Shown: positions 32,674-37,788 of the stretch, in pieces | Layout: every line of letters starts with the position of its first letter | Numbering within the stretch: the stretch's first letter is position 1 | Assembly (NCBI GenBank): GCA_027023025.1 | Contig: JALVXB010000026.1 | Coordinates: 1 to 37,788, forward strand | DNA: 37,788 bases | Reading direction: 5' to 3' | Source: Caldisericaceae bacterium | GTDB taxonomy: Bacteria; Caldisericota; Caldisericia; Caldisericales; Caldisericaceae | Notes under the pieces: model-generated | What the model was told of the DNA's origin: nothing | The model's input: only the letters and a program-made list of their open reading frames with translations | Databases searched by the model: none | Program-made: the position numbers and the translations under genes

Positions 32674-33145
32674 AGTCGTTATTGCAATAGGCACAAATTT
32701 AGGAAATAGAAAAGAAAACATTGAAAAGGCCATTGAAAAAATCCGCGAAAACAAAATTACAGTAGAGAAAGTTTCCTCAATTTACGAAACTGCGCCTTAC
32801 GGCTACACCGAGCAGCCTGCATTTTTAAACTGCGCTCTTTTAGGGGAAACGGTGCTTTCGCCGCGGGAACTCCTTGAAACGCTCCTTGCAATAGAGAAGG
32901 AAATGGGACGCGTGAGGAAAATTCACTGGGGGCCGCGCATAATCGACCTGGACATTATTTTTTACGACGACCTCGTAATTAACGAGCCCGACTTAAAGAT
33001 TCCCCACCCTGACATGCAGAACAGAGAATTCGTATTGAAGCCAATTAGCGAAATTGCGCCGTGCTTCGTGCACCCTATATTCTGCAAAACGGTAAAAACG
33101 CTTTACGAAGAGCTAAAAAATGAAAAAGCTCGCAAAACTCCTTAA
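32666..33145 (+). CDS. folK: 6-hydroxymethyl-7,8-dihydropterin pyrophosphokinase
   Basis: The 159-aa protein has AIGTNLGNR (7-15), ETAPYGYTEQPAFLN and HWGPRIIDLDIIFYDD, which holds the Mg-binding DxD. It makes the substrate for FolP from 6-hydroxymethyl-dihydropterin and ATP. I use the ATG at 32666 (MHKVVIAIG), since the kinase fold begins there; a TTG 15 bases upstream is unnecessary. It overlaps folP by 8 nt and the first chrA by 26 nt. The folate made here feeds ThyX at 8260-8886. Confidence 0.95.
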   Translation: MHKVVIAIGTNLGNRKENIEKAIEKIRENKITVEKVSSIYETAPYGYTEQPAFLNCALLGETVLSPRELLETLLAIEKEMGRVRKIHWGPRIIDLDIIFYDDLVINEPDLKIPHPDMQNREFVLKPISEIAPCFVHPIFCKTVKTLYEELKNEKARKTP

Positions 33146-33677
33146 AATATCAGGGCTGTTTTTTTACATAGGCCTGTTTACTCTGGGCGGGGGATACGCA
33201 ATGATCCCGCTTATGGAAGAGGAATTAGTCAAAAAACGACATCTATTTACAATGGAAGAATTTTACGAAATGTTTGCAATCTCACAGGTTACACCCGGCC
33301 CAATTGCAATAAATATGGCAACTTTTATAGGATATAGAGAAGGAGGAGTAATCGGCTCCGTATTTGCAACGACCGGAGTGATGCTCCCTTCAATCATCAT
33401 TATTATTGCAATCTCCCTTTACTTTAAGTCTTTTATAAAAAACCCGTTCGTTCACAAATTTTTCCTTGGCATACTGACAGGCGTAGTTGCAGAAATTTCC
33501 TACATTACGGTAGACCTGTGGAAAAGAACAAAAATTGACCTGTTTTTCTGGGCTGTATTTCTTCTATCCCTTGCAGAAGTTTTTTTACTAAAAGTGAACC
33601 CTATTTATACAATTCTCATTGGCGGTGCGATAGGCATTATTTACTACGGATTTATCAAAAAGGAGCAAAATGATTAG
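33120..33677 (+). CDS. chrA: Short-chain chromate transporter family protein, subunit 1
   Basis: The 185-aa membrane protein carries the single ChrA domain: LFTLGGGYAMIPL near residue 19 and SQVTPGPIAINMATFIGYR near 55, then four or so helices. Single-domain ChrA proteins occur as adjacent pairs that work together. The second copy follows with 8 nt overlap. Chromate/sulfate efflux is the known role of the family, but the true substrate here is not shown. It starts inside folK, which ties it to the folate operon by translation. Confidence 0.93.
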   Translation: MKKLAKLLKISGLFFYIGLFTLGGGYAMIPLMEEELVKKRHLFTMEEFYEMFAISQVTPGPIAINMATFIGYREGGVIGSVFATTGVMLPSIIIIIAISLYFKSFIKNPFVHKFFLGILTGVVAEISYITVDLWKRTKIDLFFWAVFLLSLAEVFLLKVNPIYTILIGGAIGIIYYGFIKKEQND

Positions 33678-34194
33678 TTTTATAAAAATTTATCTCGAAT
33701 TCTTCAAAATTGGCGCGGTGACATTCGGAGGCGGCCAGGCAATGCTTCCCATCCTGAAACACGAACTCGTGACAAATCTGCACTGGATAGATATGAAAGA
33801 TTTCTTATACTTTCTATCCGTTTCGCAGGTTACACCCGGCCCAATTGCAATAAATATGGCAACTTTTATAGGATACTCGATGCGGGGATTTGTAGGCTCG
33901 CTCGTTGCAACGACAGGAGTCGCATCACCGTCGTTCATCGTGATTCTCTTGATAGCGACCGTATTCAAAAAATTTGCAGACAGTAGAATTTACAAAGCGT
34001 TTATAAAAGGCGTAAAACCCGTAATCGTGGTGCTGCTTATTGGAGCAATTTACTTAATCATCAAAGGCGCATTCGTCGGCGCAATTCCGTTTGTCTTAGC
34101 GGCTGCTGCATTTGCCGTATTTATCAAATTTAAGCCGAACGCATTTTTGTTTCTCATTGCAATGGGCGTAATCGGCATATTCCTCATTCCCTAA
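33670..34194 (+). CDS. chrA: Short-chain chromate transporter family protein, subunit 2
   Basis: The 174-aa paralogue of the preceding gene has GAVTFGGGQAMLPIL and the same SQVTPGPIAINMATFIGY segment, which is identical at DNA level over 50 bases (33826-33875 versus 33285-33334). The two halves of a ChrA pair normally have opposite membrane topology. It ends the operon. Its last 11 bases overlap the end of the convergent DMT gene, so no terminator separates them. Confidence 0.93.
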   Translation: MISFIKIYLEFFKIGAVTFGGGQAMLPILKHELVTNLHWIDMKDFLYFLSVSQVTPGPIAINMATFIGYSMRGFVGSLVATTGVASPSFIVILLIATVFKKFADSRIYKAFIKGVKPVIVVLLIGAIYLIIKGAFVGAIPFVLAAAAFAVFIKFKPNAFLFLIAMGVIGIFLIP

Positions 34195-35068
34195 CCTGTT
34201 TTGCAAATATGCCGTTAAGCACTATTCCCAAAACGATAAGAAAAAGCCCGGCAATCGTTTGAAGTGCGATCGTTTCTCCTAAAAATAAGTGTATAAACAA
34301 AAGCGAAACAAACGGTGAAAGGTAAACGAGATTGCTCAGCACGGCCGTGTTATACAGGGAAATCGCTTTGAGGAACAGCAGGTAGGTAATCCCCATTTCA
34401 AATACACCTACGAAAATTGCAGGCGGAATCCCTTGAGGAGAAATTTGAAAACCTCCCGTAAGCAAAAGAAAAATGCCGATGTAAATGGTGCCAAACAAAA
34501 AACTCAAAAATAACTTCAAATCAGCGGGAAGTTTATTTTTTACATTTAATGTCCAGAACGATGCCCAGACGAACGCGCTGAGAAGTGCAAGGAATACTCC
34601 AAAAGCACTTATGTGGGCAAAAACGCCAGAGTACCTTTCTGCTACGATAATCGAAGCACCGATAAAACTCAGGAAAATTGCAAGTATTTGAAAAATAGAA
34701 ACCTTTTCTTTAAGAAAAATCACCGAAAAAATCGAAAGGACAATCGGCCAGGTATAGTTAAGGGGCTGAGCAACCTGTGCGGGGAGCAGCGCATACGCCT
34801 TGAACAAAACGAGATAATAAAGAAAAGGATTAAGAAGCGATAAAAGTGCAAAGTAAATAAAGTTATGAAAACGCAAATTTTTTAATCGGGCAACGCCATT
34901 TGTAGAAATTAGCACGGTAAAAAGCAGAACGAGAGATGTAAGCGATGCAACAAAAAGAAGGTTTGCCACACTTAGATAACGCAGCGCAATCTTGAACGCA
35001 GTTGCAACAGTTGACCAGAAAAGTATAACGAGCGCAATTAAAAAATACGCCTTTTGGACTTTTCTCAT
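34184..35068 (-). CDS. EamA/DMT-superfamily transporter
   Basis: The 294-aa protein has ten hydrophobic helices in two EamA repeats (residues 5-135 and 150-285), with features such as LNYTWPIVLSIFSVIFLKEK and LSPFVSLLFIHLFLGE. These permeases move small metabolites such as amino acids or nucleotide sugars. The substrate is not predictable. The ATG at 35068 has no good ribosome site. Its 3' end overlaps the convergent chrA by 11 nt. Confidence 0.9.
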   Translation of the reverse strand: MRKVQKAYFLIALVILFWSTVATAFKIALRYLSVANLLFVASLTSLVLLFTVLISTNGVARLKNLRFHNFIYFALLSLLNPFLYYLVLFKAYALLPAQVAQPLNYTWPIVLSIFSVIFLKEKVSIFQILAIFLSFIGASIIVAERYSGVFAHISAFGVFLALLSAFVWASFWTLNVKNKLPADLKLFLSFLFGTIYIGIFLLLTGGFQISPQGIPPAIFVGVFEMGITYLLFLKAISLYNTAVLSNLVYLSPFVSLLFIHLFLGETIALQTIAGLFLIVLGIVLNGIFAKQVRE

Positions 35069-35101
35069 AGAAAGATTTTAAAAGATTTGCAGGAAAAATA
35101 A

Positions 35102-35118
35102 AGCCCCAAAAGGGGGCT
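35102..35118 (-). terminator. Terminator of the DUF4870-like gene
   Basis: AGCCCC and GGGGCT form a 6-bp stem with a five-base loop. On the minus strand it is followed by TTATTTTT, 11 nt after the gene's stop. Confidence 0.8.
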
Positions 35119-35128
35119 GATTTTCAAA

Positions 35129-35482
35129 TTAGATCTTAAGACTCTGTGCCCAATCGTAAATAAGTGGAATTTTCCAGAATTTACCCATTAGCGCATAGAT
35201 TAATCCAATCAGGGAAACGATTCCTATGGCGATCCACGCAATCCATGCAAGAATTCTAACGATAGTCCCCAGAACAGGAATCCATCCAAAAATTACTTCT
35301 ACGAGCCAGAGTATAACTTCCGCAATAAACAGCGCCAATCCCTGCTTTGCGTGTTCCCTAACGAACTTGCTGTCCTTTTTTACGAGCAAGGGAATAAGCA
35401 CGAGAATACCAAGATAACTGATCGCTGCAAGAACTTTATTTTCGTCAATGTCCTTCTGATCAAAGCCTGTAATTTCTTCCAT
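35129..35482 (-). CDS. DUF4870/Tic20-like small membrane protein
   Basis: The 117-aa protein has ISYLGILVLIPLLVKKDSKF followed by VREHAKQGLALF, typical of DUF4870 (Tic20-like) proteins. Three to four membrane helices are present. The family's function in bacteria is not established. I start at the ATG at 35482, six bases after AGGAGG. The upstream open frame to 35536 would run across the promoter. It is a single gene with its own promoter and terminator. Confidence 0.9.
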   Translation of the reverse strand: MEEITGFDQKDIDENKVLAAISYLGILVLIPLLVKKDSKFVREHAKQGLALFIAEVILWLVEVIFGWIPVLGTIVRILAWIAWIAIGIVSLIGLIYALMGKFWKIPLIYDWAQSLKI

Positions 35483-35515
35483 TTTTTCCTCCTTTCTTTT
35501 TATATGATCGCTTTT

Positions 35516-35543
35516 ATTATACAGAAAACCCGACAAATATCAA
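35516..35543 (-). promoter_or_regulatory. Promoter of the DUF4870-like gene
   Basis: On the minus strand TTGATA (35538-35543) and a perfect TATAAT (35516-35521) are 16 bp apart. Confidence 0.7.
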
Positions 35544-35557
35544 AGTGAAAAAGACGG

Positions 35558-35585
35558 TTGCTTTTTCTAAAAATATTATTACAAT
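35558..35585 (+). promoter_or_regulatory. Promoter of the molybdopterin-fold oxidoreductase gene
   Basis: TTGCTT (35558-35563) and TACAAT (35580-35585) are 16 bp apart, 23 nt before the ATG at 35609. It faces away from the DUF4870-like promoter. Confidence 0.55.
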
Positions 35586-35608
35586 GATTAAAATATATGG
35601 AGGCAAAA

Positions 35609-36307
35609 ATGAATAAAAACTTTAAGATAAGCGTTATTTATACCATTGTTGCAACAATTGCACTTGCAACTGTTATAAAACTAACGGCATTGCCCACATC
35701 TTCTATGGATGGTGGTATGAAAAAACCAGCCACTGCAAAGAGCCTGTTTGAGAAACGACTCGAGATTTCCCTGAAAAATGCAGACAAAATTACGAAGAAC
35801 AGCGAATTCTTCTCGGTTAGCATAAAAGGTATACCAAAAATCGACATTACGAAGTACCACCTGCAGGTGGGCGGGCTCGTAGAAACACCGCTTAACCTCT
35901 CATACAATAGCATTATTAACATGCAGCAAAAAGAGGAAACGGAAACCCTCACCTGCATATCCCTGATAAGCGATAAAGCAGTATGGAGCGGTGTGCCGCT
36001 AAGCAAAATCTTAAAAATGGCAAAGCCAAAAGACGGAGCGACAGAAGTCGTTTTTTACGCAGCAGACGGATATTCTTCGTCTATCCCGTTGAAAAACGCA
36101 ATGAAAGAGGATGTCATCCTTGCAACAGAGATGAACGGCGAGATATTACCCGCAAAACACGGTTTCCCGTTAAGACTCGTTTATCCCGGGTATTACGGAT
36201 ACAAGTGGGTTAAGTGGATTACCCGCATAGAAGTTATTAACTACGACTACAAGGGTTTCTGGGAATCGCAAGGGTACAGCGACGAAGCAAAAATAAAACT
36301 CCCGTAG
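35609..36307 (+). CDS. Membrane-anchored molybdopterin-dependent oxidoreductase (sulfite-oxidase fold)
   Basis: The 232-aa protein has an N-terminal membrane segment (residues 8-27). One sulfite-oxidase-type molybdopterin domain follows: LQVGGLVETPLNLS, TETLTCISL with Cys116 as the expected molybdenum ligand, VWSGVPL, AADGYSSSIPL and AKHGFPLRLVYPGYYGYKWVKW. No heme domain or export chaperone gene is adjacent. It probably acts outside the membrane on sulfite, sulfoxide or another oxyanion. The substrate is unknown. I start at the ATG at 35609, five bases after GGAGG. A further ATG at 35597 contains the ribosome site and is unlikely. Confidence 0.87.
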   Translation: MNKNFKISVIYTIVATIALATVIKLTALPTSSMDGGMKKPATAKSLFEKRLEISLKNADKITKNSEFFSVSIKGIPKIDITKYHLQVGGLVETPLNLSYNSIINMQQKEETETLTCISLISDKAVWSGVPLSKILKMAKPKDGATEVVFYAADGYSSSIPLKNAMKEDVILATEMNGEILPAKHGFPLRLVYPGYYGYKWVKWITRIEVINYDYKGFWESQGYSDEAKIKLP

Positions 36308-36310
36308 CCT

Positions 36311-36895
36311 TTATGTTGTAGCGTTTGCAGTTTTTTCGCGCCTGGTGAACTCTGCAGTAATAGAACCGTCCGCGTTCATCGTGATACTGATCTTGGTTTT
36401 CTTTCCCGTAATCGTATCGAAAATACCTGCGAATACGCCGCTGCTGAACTTCAAACTACTGTCTGTTCCAATTGAATTAGCACTTTCGGTTTCAAAATCG
36501 TTGTACACCTTTACTCTCATGTAAGGCTTCTCGTAATCAATTTCCTCAATTTTGTCAACAGACCATCCTGCGACAACTGAAGCGAACGCAAGCACTATAG
36601 GCAAAATTTGTTCTTTAGGGACGCTTAACTTTTCGTATCTGTGCACTACTTCCTCTCCATACTTATAGCCGAACCAGTGGATGAATTGATCTGCCATAGG
36701 CCCAACAATTTCGCTCGTCGTTTTTACGAGCAGTGCGGGGAATATAGAAACATCCAACATTACCCAGCGTTTGCCACCAAAAACGATTTTCCCTTCTTCG
36801 TTTGTAAATTGCCCAAAACCCTCTCCTAAAACTTTTTGGAGTAATTCTTTGTGTTGCTCTACGAGAACTGCCACTTCATCTTTGTTAGAACTCAT
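36311..36895 (-). CDS. V4R-like ligand-binding domain protein (tentative)
   Basis: The 194-aa soluble protein has MADQFIHWFGYKYGEEVVHRY near the middle and SSLKFSSGVFAGIFDTITGKK near the end. This pattern resembles V4R/heme-NO-like small-molecule binding domains (a Gly-rich F-x-x-G-x-F-A-G-x-F before the last strand). The match is by eye only. There are no cysteines and no signal peptide. GGAGCAGGAAT precedes the ATG. It is a single gene with its own promoter, convergent with the molybdopterin-fold gene (3 nt between stops). A sensor or carrier role is inference. Confidence 0.6.
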   Translation of the reverse strand: MSSNKDEVAVLVEQHKELLQKVLGEGFGQFTNEEGKIVFGGKRWVMLDVSIFPALLVKTTSEIVGPMADQFIHWFGYKYGEEVVHRYEKLSVPKEQILPIVLAFASVVAGWSVDKIEEIDYEKPYMRVKVYNDFETESANSIGTDSSLKFSSGVFAGIFDTITGKKTKISITMNADGSITAEFTRREKTANATT

Positions 36896-36958
36896 ATTCC
36901 TGCTCCTTTCCCATGCTGTAAATCTAAAAACTGCAATTAACCCAACTCGTTTTTACAA

Positions 36959-36987
36959 ATCATAACGACTTTTTTTAAAAATATCAA
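36959..36987 (-). promoter_or_regulatory. Promoter of the V4R-like gene
   Basis: On the minus strand TTGATA (36982-36987) and TATGAT (36959-36964) are 17 bp apart, about 64 nt before the ATG. Confidence 0.65.
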
Positions 36988-37172
36988 AATGTAAAATTAG
37001 TCTGCATTTATAGCACCGAAGATGCATAAAATTCTTTTAATAAAGTTATTCTATTTCTATCTTAAAAATTTTGGCAATTTTTTAAATTTCACATTTTCTT
37101 CACATTTTGGCATAAAATATCCTACGGTGAAAGAAAAAAATCACCCCTCACATCAATAAGATCAGATCAATC
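36988..37172. other. AT-rich intergenic stretch
   Basis: No gene is seen between the V4R-like promoter and the hairpin at 37173. A TAAAAT at 37113-37118 could be a plus-strand -10 box but lacks a good -35 at normal spacing. Confidence 0.45.
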
Positions 37173-37207
37173 AGGGCTGCGTTTTCCTCCTCCTTTTTCG
37201 CAGCCCT
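37173..37207 (+). terminator. Strong orphan hairpin, possible terminator or small-RNA 3' end
   Basis: AGGGCTGCG and CGCAGCCCT form a perfect 9-bp stem around a 17-nt pyrimidine loop (TTTTCCTCCTCCTTTTT), followed by TTCTTATTTT on the plus strand. No plus-strand gene precedes it, as the upstream gene reads away. It may end a small RNA or insulate the chagasin-like gene from upstream transcription. The loop is complementary to Shine-Dalgarno sequences. Confidence 0.6.
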
Positions 37208-37227
37208 TTCTTATTTTCCAAAAACAG

Positions 37228-37236
37228 TGTTATAAT
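37228..37236 (+). promoter_or_regulatory. Extended -10 promoter of the chagasin-like gene
   Basis: TGTTATAAT (TGN plus a perfect TATAAT at 37231-37236) lies 27 nt before the ATG. The -35 region is poor, as is usual for extended -10 promoters. Confidence 0.55.
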
Positions 37237-37263
37237 CAAAGCAGATAAAAATTAGGAGGAAAT

Positions 37264-37665
37264 ATGAATAAAGTAATAACTATCGTCCTATTATGCACTG
37301 TAATTCTCATTATTTGGGGTATATTCTGGCTGCATCGTCCAAAACCAATTACCCTGAACGAGAACGACGACGGAAAAACGATAAATGTAAAAGTTGGACA
37401 GGTTATTTACATTAAACTCCAGTCAAACCCATCTACAGGATTCGACTGGCACATAAAAACAAAACCCGACATCGTTGAGGCAGTAGGTTCTGTAGAATAC
37501 ATAAATAATACAGACGAAAAACTCGTAGGCGCGCCAGGCACCACGCAGTTTGAATTCAAAGCAGTAAAAAAAGGCACTGGTAAACTCACGCTAATTTACA
37601 AAAGAAACTGGGAAGGGGAACTCCCTTCTTCTCAAATGTTTTCAATAACAATAAATATTAGTTAA
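37264..37665 (+). CDS. Chagasin-family (I42) cysteine protease inhibitor, membrane-anchored
   Basis: The 133-aa protein has an N-terminal membrane segment (residues 4-23). One chagasin-like domain follows with the three loops expected: NPSTGFDW (55-62, family NPTTGY), GAPGTT (89-94, family GxGG) and KRNWE (113-117, family RPW). The family blocks papain-like cysteine proteases by inserting these loops in the active site. Here it would act outside the cell membrane, against an own or foreign protease. The ATG follows TAGGAGGAAAT. A small palindrome follows the stop. Confidence 0.9.
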   Translation: MNKVITIVLLCTVILIIWGIFWLHRPKPITLNENDDGKTINVKVGQVIYIKLQSNPSTGFDWHIKTKPDIVEAVGSVEYINNTDEKLVGAPGTTQFEFKAVKKGTGKLTLIYKRNWEGELPSSQMFSITINIS

Positions 37666-37788
37666 GACTTAGTATAATAAGTCAATACCTTGGAGAAGGA
37701 ATAGGGAGAAAATAAAGGAGAATAGCAGGCAAAAATAGCAACAATGAAGAACATAGAATGAAAAGGAGGAGCACAGCGAGGAAAAAAT
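37666..37788. other. Window end: palindrome with TATAAT, then purine-rich sequence
   Basis: GACTTAGTATAATAAGTC (37666-37683) is a palindrome with 6-bp arms enclosing a TATAAT. It could be a weak hairpin after the inhibitor gene or an operator over a -10 box. The remaining 105 nt are A/G-rich. A frame MKRRSTARKK opens at 37758 and runs off the edge without a ribosome site, so I do not call it. The last 30 nt contain GGAGCACAGCGAGG, like the repeat fragment near 5990. Confidence 0.4.

Noticed and set aside
1-37788. CRISPR array, tRNA, rRNA or transposase
   Set aside because: I saw no regularly spaced direct repeats, no cloverleaf-like genes and no transposase motifs. The only mobile element supported is the group I intron.

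Overview
This 37.8 kb window is compact bacterial chromosome. It is moderately AT-rich by eye, with ATG/GTG/TTG starts, strong GGAGG-type ribosome sites and many 1-26 nt gene overlaps. Gene content suggests an anaerobic, possibly thermophilic, deep-branching lineage: acetate kinase, a class III (glycyl-radical) ribonucleotide reductase, the flavin-dependent thymidylate synthase ThyX, a GlpA-like/FAD oxidoreductase/DUF1667 trio, a long isoleucyl-tRNA synthetase with an HHG signature, Asp-box propellers and a chagasin-type inhibitor. A Caldisericota-like organism would fit, but there is no rRNA here and I hold that placement loosely.

Layout. 1-6.2 kb: the end of ackA; an autoregulated tetR-SDR operon on the minus strand; a repeat-rich gene-poor stretch; and a plus-strand cluster of three membrane-anchored envelope proteins. 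6.8-11 kb: a small membrane protein facing the minus-strand ribonucleotide operon nrdD - thyX - nrdD glycyl-radical domain. 11.4-14.6 kb: the GlpA/FAD/DUF1667 operon. 14.7-23.9 kb, minus strand: a secreted propeller protein, then the operon ileS-ktrB-ktrA-HAD-hutH. 24-27.8 kb: a potassium-channel protein and an AT-rich ABC-exporter cluster headed by a 37-residue peptide gene. 28.4-30.5 kb: an SDR, a ThiF-like enzyme and rlmH. 30.5-34.2 kb: an esterase-folP-folK-chrA-chrA operon. 34.2-37.8 kb: single genes including a molybdopterin oxidoreductase-fold protein, a V4R-like protein and a chagasin-like inhibitor.

The main discovery is at 7.18-8.23 kb. The large NrdD reading frame stops before the glycyl-radical domain. 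That domain is a separate small gene, downstream of thyX and with its own ribosome site. The small gene is interrupted one base after its RVVG glycine codon by an 870-nt group I intron carrying a two-motif LAGLIDADG homing endonuclease. Splice sites, P1, P10, P3, P7, P8, P9, P9.1 and P9.2 can all be read from the sequence. Joining the exons restores a 60-residue radical domain (RVVG|YLRP...WNNGKRQEF). Unspliced RNA hits TAG directly after the radical glycine, so class III RNR activity should depend on ribozyme splicing and on assembly of two polypeptides.

Other points: the 37-aa peptide ahead of the ABC exporter, a 50-bp identical block in the two chrA genes, a dispersed GAAGCGAAG-type palindromic repeat family, a GlpA-like enzyme with no standard start near its ribosome site and a missing cluster cysteine, and a hairpin with an anti-Shine-Dalgarno-like loop near 37.2 kb.
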